Part shown: in pieces, positions 31,851 through 40,210 of the stretch | Numbering within the stretch: position 1 is the first letter of the stretch | Layout: every line of letters begins with the position of its first letter | NCBI RefSeq assembly: GCF_009557055.1 | Contig: NZ_CP045649.1 | Span: 1,525,501-1,589,500 of the forward strand | Direction of reading: 5' to 3' | Length of the DNA stretch: 64,000 nucleotides | Source of the DNA: Nocardioides sp. dk884 | Lineage (GTDB): Bacteria; Actinomycetota; Actinomycetes; Propionibacteriales; Nocardioidaceae | Position numbers and translations under genes: made by a program | The notes under the pieces: generated by a model | Seen by the model: the letters and a program-made list of their open reading frames with translations, nothing else | Database searches by the model: none | What the model was told of the DNA's origin: nothing

Positions 31851-32363
31851 ATGGCTGCACAACAGGACAACACGAGGCCCGAGTCGGTGCGCCGCGCGCT
31901 CCAGGTGCTCTGGGCGCTGGTCGCCTTCGGGGCGGTCGCCGTCCTGCTGACCTGGATCTTCGAGGACAGCCTGATCCGATCGTGGGCGGAGGGCCACCGC
32001 TCGGTGCACGACGTGCTCGCGGCCGGCGGCGTCGAGGCGGTCAAGGACGGCGAGATCAAGCCGCCGGCGTTCGTGCCGGTGACCGCGGTCATCTACCTGG
32101 TGATGGGCGGGATGCTCGCGGTGCTGGCGCCGCTGCTGGCCGCCGGCTTCGAGTGGGCGCGGATCTGCCTGATCGTCACGCTGCTGACCCTCGTGGTCGG
32201 GGTCGGCGCGATCTTGATCACCGCGCCGCCGGCGCTGTTCCTGGTGCTCTCGGTGATCGGCCTGCTGCTGACCCTCGCCCTGCTGGTGCTGCTGGTGCAC
32301 AAGGACACCACCGCCTACCTGCACTCCTGGTCCGAGGAGGACCGCGACACCGTCCAGCGCTGA
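31851..32363 (+). CDS. Multi-pass membrane protein of unknown function
   Basis: The 170-residue protein has four predicted membrane helices (about residues 18-38, 72-92, 98-118, 120-146) with a short loop after the first (SVHDVLAAGGVEAVKDGEIK) and a charged C-terminal tail (HSWSEEDRDTVQR). CGGAGG lies a few nt before the ATG. The hydrophobic pattern resembles small actinobacterial proteins of unknown function. It is divergent from the YbaK-like gene. I see no catalytic motif. Confidence 0.75.
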   Translation: MAAQQDNTRPESVRRALQVLWALVAFGAVAVLLTWIFEDSLIRSWAEGHRSVHDVLAAGGVEAVKDGEIKPPAFVPVTAVIYLVMGGMLAVLAPLLAAGFEWARICLIVTLLTLVVGVGAILITAPPALFLVLSVIGLLLTLALLVLLVHKDTTAYLHSWSEEDRDTVQR

Positions 32364-32402
32364 TCGGGGCGCGGGCCCACCGGCGTTGTCGGTGGGCGCG
32401 TG

Positions 32403-32408
32403 TAGCTT
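32403..32408 (+). promoter_or_regulatory. Putative -10 box (TAGCTT) beside an SOS-like palindrome
   Basis: TAGCTT ends 10 bp before the 18-bp palindrome at 32418-32435, placing the palindrome over the expected start of transcription. Binding there would prevent initiation. Confidence 0.45.
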
Positions 32409-32417
32409 GCCGACATG

Positions 32418-32435
32418 CTCGAACGCGCGTTCGAG
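32418..32435. promoter_or_regulatory. SOS-box-like palindrome (LexA site candidate)
   Basis: CTCGAAC-GCGC-GTTCGAG is a perfect 18-bp palindrome that contains the actinobacterial LexA core TCGAAC-N4-GTTCGA. It is extended by matching GACAT (32412-32416) and ATGTC (32437-32441) outside a single mismatch, giving about 30 bp of symmetry. It precedes the HEPN-like gene. Confidence 0.7.
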
Positions 32436-32499
32436 GATGTCGGTGGAGCCTCCCTCTCCGCCGACGCATCCAGGGTCGGTGAGCGAGAGGACAACCCCT

Positions 32500-32940
32500 G
32501 TGCCGTACGACGCCCCTCATCCCCATGCACTGCCGGCGACCACCCACGCCTACCTCGCCCGTTCCGCGGAGTCGCTGAGCGAGGCGATGGCGGCCCCGGA
32601 CGCGCCGACCCGCTACGCCAGCGCCCACGTCGCCGCCCTGCGGGCCGCGGCGGCGCTGCTGGCGGCCCGGGCGCGCCCGGAGCCGGCCCGACGTCGGCCC
32701 CAGCGCAACGCCTGGGTGCTGCTCGCCGGGGTCGCGCCCGAGCTCGGCGAGTGGGCCGGGTTCTTCGCCGCCGGCGCCGCCAAGCGCGCGGCCTGCGAAG
32801 CCGGCTCGACCCGCGCGGTCACCGAGCGGGAGGCCGACGACCTCCTGCGTGACGCCGACCGGTTCCTCGCGGTCGTGGAGCAGGCGCTCGGACTGATGCC
32901 GCACGTGCCGGCCGCGGAGCAGGTCGTGCGCGCTGGTTGA
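32500..32940 (+). CDS. SAV_6107-like HEPN domain protein
   Basis: A 146-residue all-helical protein resembling the SAV_6107-like HEPN family, whose genes lie near dcw clusters in Streptomyces. Visible are the first helix (TTHAYLARSAESLSEAM), the Y-A-S-A-H-V-A-A-L-R-A-A-A-A-L-L-A-A-R helix and the RNAWVLLAGVAPELGEWAGF motif. GTG at 32500 has GAGAGG upstream; GTG at 32479 is an in-frame alternative. The SOS-like palindrome with its own -10 box about 70 nt upstream suggests damage-induced expression. HEPN proteins often act with nucleases or as RNA-cleaving partners, but the usual HEPN RxxxxH motif is not evident. Confidence 0.75.
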   Translation: MPYDAPHPHALPATTHAYLARSAESLSEAMAAPDAPTRYASAHVAALRAAAALLAARARPEPARRRPQRNAWVLLAGVAPELGEWAGFFAAGAAKRAACEAGSTRAVTEREADDLLRDADRFLAVVEQALGLMPHVPAAEQVVRAG

Positions 32941-33028
32941 GGCCGGTGGCCAGCGCGGTCGCAGTGGTCGTCAGCGGTGATCCGTGGCCGTCCGCGCGGC
33001 TCGCGACGGCGCGAAGGTGGCGACGCCC

Positions 33029-33034
33029 TAGGGT
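33029..33034 (+). promoter_or_regulatory. Leaderless -10 box (TAGGGT) for the methyltransferase gene
   Basis: TAGGGT then 6 nt then ATG at 33041. Confidence 0.55.
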
Positions 33035-33040
33035 GGGTGC

Positions 33041-33772
33041 ATGCCTAGCAGTGACCCGTTCGGGGACAAGCCCAGCGAGCGCCGGGCGGCCGCTCGGACC
33101 TCCGTGGTGTGGGGGGCCTTGCGTCCCGTTCTGGACGCCGGCCCGTGCGACGTGCTCGACCTCGGCGGTGGCACCGGCGTCTCCGCGGTGCGGGCCGCCG
33201 AGCTGGGCCACCGCGTGACGGTGGTGGACCCCAGCCCCGACGCGCTGGCCTCGCTCGACCGCCGCGCCCGCGAGCTCGGCGTGCAGGTCGCCGGCCACCA
33301 GGGCGACGTGAGCACGCTCCTGGACGTGCCCGGGCGTGCCGGCGCCGACGTGGTGCTGTGCCACGGGGTGCTCGAGGTCGTCGACGACCCGGCTGCCGCG
33401 CTGGCCACGATCCGCGAGGTGCTGCGGCCCGGTGGCACCCTCAGCCTGCTCGTCGCCCAGCGCTACGCCGCCGTGGTCGCCCGCGCGATGGCGGGTCACT
33501 TCGGCCAGGCTCTCGCGGCCCTCGACGACACCGCGCCCGCCGGGCGCGCCGGCCGCCGGGTCACCCGCGACGAGCTCGAGGCGCTGCTGGTCGGCGCCGG
33601 GTTCGAGGTCGCGCAGGTCCACGGCGTACGCGTGTTCGCCGACCTGGTCCCCGGCTCGCTGGTCGACTCCGAGCCCGGCGCGAGCGCCGCGCTGGTCGAG
33701 CTCGAGCACGCCGTCGCGGGACGCGAGGAGTTCCTCCCGCTCGCCACCCAGCTGCACGTCCTGGCCCGCTGA
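33041..33772 (+). CDS. SAM-dependent methyltransferase
   Basis: The 243-residue class I methyltransferase shows motif I as VLDLGGGTGVSAVRAAELG, the acidic post-I residue in VTVVDPSPDALASL, motif II region GADVVLCHGVLEVVDDP and motif III VLRPGGTLSLLV. The C-terminal part (LEALLVGAGFEVAQVHGVRVF) resembles UbiE/Coq5-like and small-molecule enzymes. An orthologous gene is found in this position near dcw clusters in Streptomyces and mycobacteria, but no substrate is established. It is a monocistronic leaderless unit. Confidence 0.88.
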   Translation: MPSSDPFGDKPSERRAAARTSVVWGALRPVLDAGPCDVLDLGGGTGVSAVRAAELGHRVTVVDPSPDALASLDRRARELGVQVAGHQGDVSTLLDVPGRAGADVVLCHGVLEVVDDPAAALATIREVLRPGGTLSLLVAQRYAAVVARAMAGHFGQALAALDDTAPAGRAGRRVTRDELEALLVGAGFEVAQVHGVRVFADLVPGSLVDSEPGASAALVELEHAVAGREEFLPLATQLHVLAR

Positions 33773-33913
33773 ATGCGCGCCGACGGCACCGATGTCAGGG
33801 CGCGGCCATGAGATTTGACCGCCACGGGTACCGCGTTGGGAATCACCTGCCTAGACTTGCTGCAGGGGCCATCCATCAGGATCGGCTGGTCAGCACGACA
33901 GTGGGAGGATCCG

Positions 33914-34354
33914 GTGCCACTCTCTGAAGAGGAGCTGCGGCTACTCGAGCAGATGGAGCGTGCCCTCGTCGAGGAGGACCCCAAGTTCGCCTCGACGCTC
34001 CGCGGCACCTCGATTCGTCGTTCCGCCCGCCGTCGAGCGATCGCCGCGGGCTGTGTGTTCGTGGTCGGCATCGCCGTCCTGATGACCGGTGCCGTGGCCC
34101 AGCAGTGGGCGATCGGCGTCGTCGGCTTCGTGGTGATGCTGGCGTCGGCGACGGTGGGCCTCAACGCCATCCGCGGCCAGCAGGCCGCCGTGGCCGCCGA
34201 CGCCCGCACCGCGGGACACCCCTCGCGAGGCTTCACGGTCATCGAGGGCGGCAAGCGCGGCCGCACCCGCCGCCCGCGCCGCAACGCCGGCTCCTTCATG
34301 GAGCGGGCCGAGGAGCGTTGGCGCCGCCGCCGCGAGGAGAACGGCGGCTTCTGA
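33914..34354 (+). CDS. DUF3040 membrane protein
   Basis: The 146-residue protein begins MPLSEEELRLLEQMERALVEEDPKF, the conserved DUF3040 N-terminus, then has two membrane helices (about residues 41-61 and 64-84) and a strongly basic C-terminal tail (GGKRGRTRRPRRNAG, then RWRRRREENGGF). GTG at 33914 is chosen for its GGGAGG site; an upstream TAGACT at 33852-33857 could be the -10. DUF3040 genes commonly flank mraZ and the dcw cluster in actinobacteria. Function unknown. Confidence 0.88.
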   Translation: MPLSEEELRLLEQMERALVEEDPKFASTLRGTSIRRSARRRAIAAGCVFVVGIAVLMTGAVAQQWAIGVVGFVVMLASATVGLNAIRGQQAAVAADARTAGHPSRGFTVIEGGKRGRTRRPRRNAGSFMERAEERWRRRREENGGF

Positions 34355-34370
34355 GCCCAGACCCGGCGCG

Positions 34371-34430
34371 CAACCATTGGCGCCGAGTCGGCGCGCCACA
34401 AGCGCCGACTCGCCCAACCATTGGCGCCGA
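34371..34430. terminator. Hairpin with repeated CAACCATTGGCGCCGA; likely bidirectional terminator
   Basis: Between the convergent DUF3040 and transglutaminase genes, 11-bp arms (34384-34394 and 34402-34412) form a strong stem with a 7-nt loop. CAACCATTGGCGCCGA occurs at 34371-34386 and again at 34415-34430. No T-run follows, which is common in actinobacteria. Confidence 0.6.
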
Positions 34431-34451
34431 CTCGGCGTGCAGTGGGGGCGC

Positions 34452-36833
34452 TCAGCCGACGCGGTCGACCAGGTCGGAGCGGGTCCGCTCCGGCTCGCCG
34501 TCGCCCAGACGCCGGGGGGTCGGCGTACGGCGGGTGAAGGCGGTGCGCGGCCACCAGGCGGCGCGGCGGCGGGCGCGGCGCGGCGCCCCACCCTCGAGTG
34601 CGGCGAGGCAGGTCTCGGCGTCCGCACGGACCTGCGGCACCGGGTTTCCGGGACGCGCGTAGCGGCCGCGCTCCAGGGCCAGGACCAGCCGGTCCAGCGC
34701 GGCGGTCGCCTCCGGAGCGACCTGTGCCCCGTGGGCCGGACGCTCCTCGGGGCCCGGACCGGCGGGCGAGCCGAGGTGCTCGAGCAACACGCGACGCAGC
34801 TGACGCGGTGAGCGCCCGTCGGGCCACGGGATCCCCAGGTCGCGCGCGGTGTCGCGCAGCTCGGCCCAGACCTCCTCGGGCCCGCCCCGCAGCCGGCGCT
34901 CGCGCCGTCCACGTCGTACGCCGCCGGGCAGCAGCAGCGACCCGGTGAGCAGCACGACCGCGAGGATCCCGCTTGCCACGGTGCCCCACGGGAAGGTCTC
35001 CTCGGCCGCAGCGGCCACCGGGGCCTCCTCCTCGGCCGGGGCCGGTGCCGGCACGCTCTCCGGTCCCCGGGGCAGGTCGTCGCCGTTGGGCTGGGCGTTC
35101 TCGCTCGGCAGCATCGGCTCCTCGCCCGCACCCACCTCGATGCGCGTGTACGGCGGCACGTCGGCGGCGCGGTCCGGGGGAGTCGGCTCGAAGGCCACCC
35201 ATCCCGAGCCCGGCACGAACAGCTCGGGCCAGGCGTGCAGGTCCCAGGTGCTGTACTCCCAGGTCTGCGCGTCCACCCGGTCCGGGCGCAGGAACCCCAC
35301 GGCCACCCGCGCCGGGATGTCGAGGCTGCGCGCCATCACCGCCATGGCGGCGGCGAACTGCTCGCAGTACCCGCGACGGTCCTCGACGAGGAACTTCTGC
35401 AGGTCGTCGGAGCCGTTGCCGGGCTCGACGTCGGTGGAGTAGGTGAAGTTGCCGTCGCTGCGGAACCAGTCCTGCAGGGCCACCGCCTTCTCGTACGGCG
35501 AGCCCGCCCCGGCGGTGACGCTCGTGGCGAGCTCGTCCACGACGGGGGAGAGGCCGACCGGCAGGTCGAGGAACTCCTCGTCCACGAGCCCGGCACCGGA
35601 CGGAGCCGCGACCATGTCCTCGGGCACGCGGACCAGGTCGACGGCCGTCATCTCATAGCTGAGGCCCGCGGTGGTCAGGTCGTCCTCCCCGGCGATGAAG
35701 TCCATCGTGGCGACGTCGTAGCGCCAGTCGCCGGGCGCCACGACCGCCGAGACCGGGGCCTGCGTGGGCAGCCAGGTCGACTCGAACTCCTCGGTCGCCT
35801 CGACCTCGTAGTCGTGCTCGATCCGCTCCACGTCGGGTGCCACGCCCTCCAGGTCGGGGAGCTCGCCGCGAGGCAGCTGGTCGACGGGGACCTCGCGGTC
35901 CCCGGAGCTCCACTCATCGGCGGAGAAGCGGTTGAGCACCGCGATGCGCAGGTACGACGGGTCGCGGTCGGTGGTGCGCACCCGCAGCAGCGGGAAGTCC
36001 TCGCCGCGGACGAGGTCACGCGTCAGGTCGACCATCGGGTTCTCCAGCTCGATCTCGCTGCCCCCCGCGCCCCCGCGCCCGGAGCCGAGCAGGTCGAGGT
36101 CGGCGCTCGGGATCACCAGCGGGAGCGCCAGGGCGATGCCGACCGACAGGGTCCCGACCGCGCCGGCGCTCGCGCGCAGCGGTCCCGGGTGCGCCGGCGT
36201 GCCCTGCTCGGGCCGGGTGCCGGTGGCGGCGTCGAACGGGCGGCCCCAGCGCGCCACCCGGTCGTCCTGGTCGAGGAAGAGCAGCAGCAAGAACCCGGCC
36301 GCGCTGAGCAGGAAGACCCACCAGCGTGGACCGGTCGCGAGCAGGCTGGTCGGCACGCTCTGCACCGCGAGCAGCGGCAGGCCGGCGAGGGCCACGCGCC
36401 GCAGCGTGCAGGCGAGCAGGTCGACCAGGACCAGGCAGCCCGCCCCGGCAGCCAGCATGAACGGGTCGATCGGCGGGGCGACCACCGGCACGGGAGCGGC
36501 GTACAGCCGGGCGCTGTCGCCGGCCGCGTCGAACGCCGCGGTCAGCTCGGCCCACGCGGGCCCGAGCGGGACCGGCGACCCGGTGACCTCGAGGCTGACG
36601 GCGGCGCCGGCCACGAGCAGCTGGACCGCTGCGACCAGGACCGCCGGTGCGCGCAGGCGGCGCAGGAGCGCCCCGGCCGCGACGACCGCGACGGCGATGA
36701 GCAGCAGCGGTCCGAGGTAGGCGCCGGCGTCGACGGCGAGCCCCGACCACGAGAGCATCGAGACCCAGGCAGTGCCCGCGGCGACCGCCGCGAGCCGCAG
36801 CGAGGCGCCCGGTGGCGGACGACGGCGGCTCAT
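34452..36833 (-). CDS. Transglutaminase-like membrane protein (DUF3488 / TGc / DUF4129)
   Basis: The 793-residue protein has six or more membrane helices in its N-terminal third, a large extracellular region containing a transglutaminase-like core (DRRGYCEQFAAAMAVMARSL with catalytic Cys; WDLHAWPELFVPG with catalytic His; VAFEPTPPDR with Asp), then one membrane helix (TVASGILAVVLLTGSLLLP) and a cytoplasmic DUF4129-like tail. It is the last gene of a MoxR-DUF58-TGase operon, a common bacterial set of unclear role; chaperone-assisted metal loading or a cell-surface protease have been proposed. It overlaps the DUF58 gene by 4 nt. Confidence 0.9.
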   Translation of the reverse strand: MSRRRPPPGASLRLAAVAAGTAWVSMLSWSGLAVDAGAYLGPLLLIAVAVVAAGALLRRLRAPAVLVAAVQLLVAGAAVSLEVTGSPVPLGPAWAELTAAFDAAGDSARLYAAPVPVVAPPIDPFMLAAGAGCLVLVDLLACTLRRVALAGLPLLAVQSVPTSLLATGPRWWVFLLSAAGFLLLLFLDQDDRVARWGRPFDAATGTRPEQGTPAHPGPLRASAGAVGTLSVGIALALPLVIPSADLDLLGSGRGGAGGSEIELENPMVDLTRDLVRGEDFPLLRVRTTDRDPSYLRIAVLNRFSADEWSSGDREVPVDQLPRGELPDLEGVAPDVERIEHDYEVEATEEFESTWLPTQAPVSAVVAPGDWRYDVATMDFIAGEDDLTTAGLSYEMTAVDLVRVPEDMVAAPSGAGLVDEEFLDLPVGLSPVVDELATSVTAGAGSPYEKAVALQDWFRSDGNFTYSTDVEPGNGSDDLQKFLVEDRRGYCEQFAAAMAVMARSLDIPARVAVGFLRPDRVDAQTWEYSTWDLHAWPELFVPGSGWVAFEPTPPDRAADVPPYTRIEVGAGEEPMLPSENAQPNGDDLPRGPESVPAPAPAEEEAPVAAAAEETFPWGTVASGILAVVLLTGSLLLPGGVRRGRRERRLRGGPEEVWAELRDTARDLGIPWPDGRSPRQLRRVLLEHLGSPAGPGPEERPAHGAQVAPEATAALDRLVLALERGRYARPGNPVPQVRADAETCLAALEGGAPRRARRRAAWWPRTAFTRRTPTPRRLGDGEPERTRSDLVDRVG

Positions 36834-38122
36834 CGCCCGACCCCGGTGTACGTCGCCCGGCCCGCGCCGGCGGCCCCGGCACGCGCCAGCTCCTGCCAGG
36901 CCGTGTCGAGGCGGTCACGTGGCCGCAGGGGAGCGGCGCGCCAGCCGTGCTGGGCGAGGAGCGGCGCGGCGCTGCTCCCGGCCCCCTGACGGGTGGGGTC
37001 CGGGCCTCGCTCGGTGGCCCAGGCGTCCACGTCGAGTGCGATGGCCAGCGCGGCACCGGCGTGGTGCTGCATGCGGCGCAGGACCGGAAGATCGGTCGGC
37101 GCGACGGCACCGAGGACGGCCACGGTGAGGCCGCCGGTGCCGTGCTCGGTGAGCCAGGCAGAGTCGACTCGGGGCGTCGTTGCCGCCTCGACGACCGCCA
37201 GCGCCTCCAGCAGGGCGCGGCTGCTGAGCTCGGCGTCGCGCACGTGCCAGGCGCCGCCGGCCTCCTCGCCGGTGGCGGTGACGAGCCGGACGGTGAATCC
37301 GCGGTGGCCCAGGTGGACCGCGATGGACGCCGCGGCGGACACCGCGGTCTCCAGCGAGGACGCCACCCCTTGACCGCGGTGCGCCACCGCGCGGTTGTCG
37401 AGGAACAGCGTCGCGCGCGACTGCCAGGGCTGCTCCTCGCGGCGCACCATCAGCTCGCCCATCCGAGCCGAGCTGCGCCAGTGCACCCGGCGCAGGTCGT
37501 CACCGCGGCGGTACTCCCGCACGGTGACGTCCTCGGCCGAGCCCGTGGCGAACGCGCGCGGGCGGTTGTCGCCCGAGCCGGTCCAGGCGCCGCCCAACGG
37601 GATCGCCGGCAGCGGGACCGTGCGGGGGGTGACCGTGAGCGGCACCGAGGTCTGGAAGGCCCGGTCGACCTCGACCAGGCCGAACGGGTCGCTCACGCGC
37701 ACCCGCATCGGGCCGAGCTCGAAGCGGCCGCGGACGTCGGAGCGGACCTGGTAGCCCACCTGGCGTCGCCACCCGTGCCCCACGCCCTCGAGCACGAAGC
37801 GCGGCCGGGAGCCGAGCACGTAGGGCAGCTGGTCCTCGAGCATGAGCACCCCGCTGGGCGCGCGCCCCTCGTTGGCCAGGGCCAGGCTCACGCGGGCCGG
37901 CTGGCCGGCGGCCACCAGCTGCGGGGTCACCGTGCGCACCAGCGAGAGCTGGTAGCGCGAGCGCCCCACGACGTACGCCGTGAGGAGCGGGAGCACGAGC
38001 ACCAGGACCCCGACGCGGACCAGGGTGGTCTGGCCGAGCAGGACCGCGCACACGATCGCCGTCACGCCCCCGGCGACGAACGCGCGTCCCCGGGTCGTCA
38101 GACCGGCCAGTGCCTCACGCAC
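36830..38122 (-). CDS. DUF58 domain protein
   Basis: The 430-residue protein has two N-terminal membrane helices (about residues 12-32 and 34-52) and the DUF58 core, recognised by REYRRGDDLRRVHWRSSARM and LMVRREEQ, with a VWA-like metal-site pattern after it (LFLDNRAVAH). It probably binds MoxR through its VWA-like part. ATGA overlap with the TGase gene and a 10-nt gap from moxR show one operon. Confidence 0.9.
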   Translation of the reverse strand: MREALAGLTTRGRAFVAGGVTAIVCAVLLGQTTLVRVGVLVLVLPLLTAYVVGRSRYQLSLVRTVTPQLVAAGQPARVSLALANEGRAPSGVLMLEDQLPYVLGSRPRFVLEGVGHGWRRQVGYQVRSDVRGRFELGPMRVRVSDPFGLVEVDRAFQTSVPLTVTPRTVPLPAIPLGGAWTGSGDNRPRAFATGSAEDVTVREYRRGDDLRRVHWRSSARMGELMVRREEQPWQSRATLFLDNRAVAHRGQGVASSLETAVSAAASIAVHLGHRGFTVRLVTATGEEAGGAWHVRDAELSSRALLEALAVVEAATTPRVDSAWLTEHGTGGLTVAVLGAVAPTDLPVLRRMQHHAGAALAIALDVDAWATERGPDPTRQGAGSSAAPLLAQHGWRAAPLRPRDRLDTAWQELARAGAAGAGRATYTGVGR

Positions 38123-38132
38123 GCTGGCCTCG

Positions 38133-39110
38133 TCAGCCCGGGCTGCCGTCGGGCACGGGCACGGAGGCGATGAGGCCGTCGAGGATCGCGGTGGTCGTGC
38201 GTCCGCTCATCGCCGCCTCCACTCCGGGCAGGAGCCGGTGGGCGAGCACCGGCTGGGCGAGCACCCGGACGTCGTCGGGCAGCACGTAGTCGCGCCCGTT
38301 GATCGCGGCGTACGCCTTGGCCGCGCGCACCAGGTGCAGGGTCGCCCGCGGCGAGGCGCCCAGGGCGAGGTCGCTGCTGCGTCGGGTCGCGGTCACCAGG
38401 CCGACGGTGTAGCGCTGGACGGCGGTGGAGACATGGACCTGCTCGACGATGCCGGTCAGCTTGCGGACCTCCGCGGCGTCGGTGACCGCCTCGAGGTCCT
38501 CCAGCGGGCTGGGCCCGGTGTGGCTGGCGATCATCGCGATCTCCGCCGCCTCCACCGGGTAGCCGACGGCGACCCGCGCCATGAAGCGGTCGCGCTGCGC
38601 CTCGGGCAGGGCGTAGGTGCCCTCCATCTCGACCGGGTTCTGGGTCGCGATCACCATGAACGGGGCCTCGAGGTGGTACGTCGTGGTGTCGACGGTGACC
38701 TGACGCTCCTCCATGCACTCCAGCAGCGCCGACTGGGTCTTCGGCGAGGCCCGGTTGATCTCGTCGCCGACCACGATGTTGGCGAAGATCCCGCCGGGGC
38801 GGAACTCGAACTGCCGGGTGTCCTGGTTGAAGATCGACACGCCTGTCACGTCGGAGGGCAGCAGGTCCGGGGTGAACTGGATGCGGCGCACGGTCGAGTC
38901 GATGCTGCGCGCGAGCGCCTTGCTGAGCATCGTCTTGCCGACGCCCGGCACGTCCTCGATGAGCAGGTGACCCTCGGCGAGCAGGACCACGATCGCGGCG
39001 GTGACGACGTCGGGCTTGCCCTCGATGACCCGCTCGATGTTGCCCCGGACCCGAGCCACCACGCGCGCCAAGGTCTCGAGGTCGGCTCCGGCAGGAGTCG
39101 GGTTGCTCAC
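38133..39110 (-). CDS. MoxR-family AAA+ ATPase
   Basis: A 325-residue ATPase with Walker A VPGVGKTMLSKA, Walker B NIVVGDEINRASPKTQS, sensor 1 VIATQNPVEMEGTYALPEAQ and arginine finger in ERDRFMARV-like context (EAQRDRFMARVAVGYP). The winged lid is in the C-terminal third. It acts as a chaperone-like ATPase for the DUF58/TGase partners downstream. GTG at 39110 is chosen from GGGAGAG 8 nt upstream; the open frame extends further 5' but that stretch is low-complexity and lies in the G/C-run region. Confidence 0.92.
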   Translation of the reverse strand: MSNPTPAGADLETLARVVARVRGNIERVIEGKPDVVTAAIVVLLAEGHLLIEDVPGVGKTMLSKALARSIDSTVRRIQFTPDLLPSDVTGVSIFNQDTRQFEFRPGGIFANIVVGDEINRASPKTQSALLECMEERQVTVDTTTYHLEAPFMVIATQNPVEMEGTYALPEAQRDRFMARVAVGYPVEAAEIAMIASHTGPSPLEDLEAVTDAAEVRKLTGIVEQVHVSTAVQRYTVGLVTATRRSSDLALGASPRATLHLVRAAKAYAAINGRDYVLPDDVRVLAQPVLAHRLLPGVEAAMSGRTTTAILDGLIASVPVPDGSPG

Positions 39111-39480
39111 GTGCGCTCTCTCCCTGCTGTGACCAGCCGCACTCCGCGGTGTCACCACCGTAGGCCGTCGCCACAACCGACGGGGAGGTGTTGGCGGGAC
39201 TAGAGCGGTCCGGACGCCTCCGCGCGCCACCGCCCCCCACCACGCCCCACCGGCGGGCGGCGTCGCCCCACCACGCCCCACCACCGCTCCCCACCACCGT
39301 GCGCCGCCGCCCCGCGGTCCCCGCCGGGGCGTCGCTGACCTGCGCAAACGCCGGGTCCGCGCCCACCGGAGCCCCGCCACGTGCGGCCGCTCCCAGATCG
39401 CGCCGCGCCCACGGTGATACCCGCGGCCGACCGCCGAACCCGGCTCCGACCTGCGCAAACGCGACCTACCTGGATCAACC
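39111..39480. other. Gene-free spacer between moxR and mraZ with G-rich runs and a 15-bp direct repeat
   Basis: No convincing gene on either strand. Bases 39232-39292 contain five runs of four or more C, so the minus strand could form a G-quadruplex and also carries several GTGGGG words. GACCTGCGCAAACGC occurs twice (39337-39351, 39448-39462), 111 bp apart. The second copy lies about 25 bp before the mraZ promoter. Confidence 0.7.
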
Positions 39481-39484
39481 GTGG

Positions 39485-39512
39485 TTGACGGTGGGGGATT
39501 GTGGAGTAAAGT
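39485..39512 (+). promoter_or_regulatory. mraZ (dcw) promoter
   Basis: TTGACG at 39485-39490 and TAAAGT at 39507-39512 are 16 nt apart. The pair lies inside the MraZ-box array, so MraZ binding would overlap both hexamers. Confidence 0.6.
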
Positions 39513-39530
39513 GGAGCGAAGTGGAGGAGA
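39491..39530 (+). promoter_or_regulatory. Four phased MraZ-binding repeats
   Basis: GTGGGG at 39491 and GTGGAG at 39501, 39511 and 39521 recur with exact 10-bp spacing. This matches the MraZ recognition pattern of direct GTGG(A/G)G-type repeats bound by the ring-shaped MraZ oligomer, and implies autoregulation of the dcw operon. Confidence 0.85.
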
Positions 39531-39552
39531 GGTCGACCCTGGGAGGTGCCCG

Positions 39553-39981
39553 ATGTTCTTCATGGGCACCTACACCCCGAAGCTCGACGACAAGGGTCGG
39601 CTCTTCCTCCCAGCGAAGTTCAGGGACCGACTCGCGGAGGGGCTCGTGGTCACGCAGGGACAGGAGAACTGCCTCGTCGTGTGGCCCACGGACGTCTTCA
39701 TGGAGGAGGCCCAGCGAGCCCGGTCGACCCCGCTGACGGTGAAGAGCGCACGTGAGTACGCGCGCATCCTCTTCGCCGGAGCGGACGAGGGGTCGCTGGA
39801 CAAGCAGGGCCGCATCGGCATCCCCGCGAACCTGCGGGACTACGCCGGCCTCGACAAGGAGGTCGTCGTGATCGGTGTCATGGACCGCATCGAGATCTGG
39901 GACCCGGCCCGCTGGGCCGACTACTCCACCGGCGCCCAGCAGAAGTTCGCCGAGCTCGACGAGCAGCAACCCCAGGACTGA
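39553..39981 (+). CDS. mraZ: Transcriptional regulator MraZ
   Basis: The 142-residue protein contains two AbrB-like half domains, each with the D-x-K-G-R signature: LDDKGRLFLPAKFRD (residues about 10-25) and LDKQGRIGIPANLRD (about 83-97). MraZ binds direct repeats upstream of its own operon and usually represses dcw transcription. ATG at 39553 follows GGGAGG; a GTG at 39545 would overlap that site. First gene of the dcw cluster. Confidence 0.95.
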   Translation: MFFMGTYTPKLDDKGRLFLPAKFRDRLAEGLVVTQGQENCLVVWPTDVFMEEAQRARSTPLTVKSAREYARILFAGADEGSLDKQGRIGIPANLRDYAGLDKEVVVIGVMDRIEIWDPARWADYSTGAQQKFAELDEQQPQD

Positions 39982-40210
39982 GCCACCCGCCACAACTTCA
40001 CAACGGACGACGCAGGACGAGGTCTCGTGCCCGCTCCCCGCAGCCCCCTCTGGGATCACTTCCCCGGTTCCAGACGGAGCGCCTTCCCCAGGAGGGGAGC
40101 GGGCAGGGACCTGGTCCTGCGTAGCCGTTCCCGGGCCGCACGCCCACCGCAGCACCAGCCACCAGCTACCCAGCACCCACCAGCAGGCGCACTCGAGCGG
40201 GGTCGAACCG

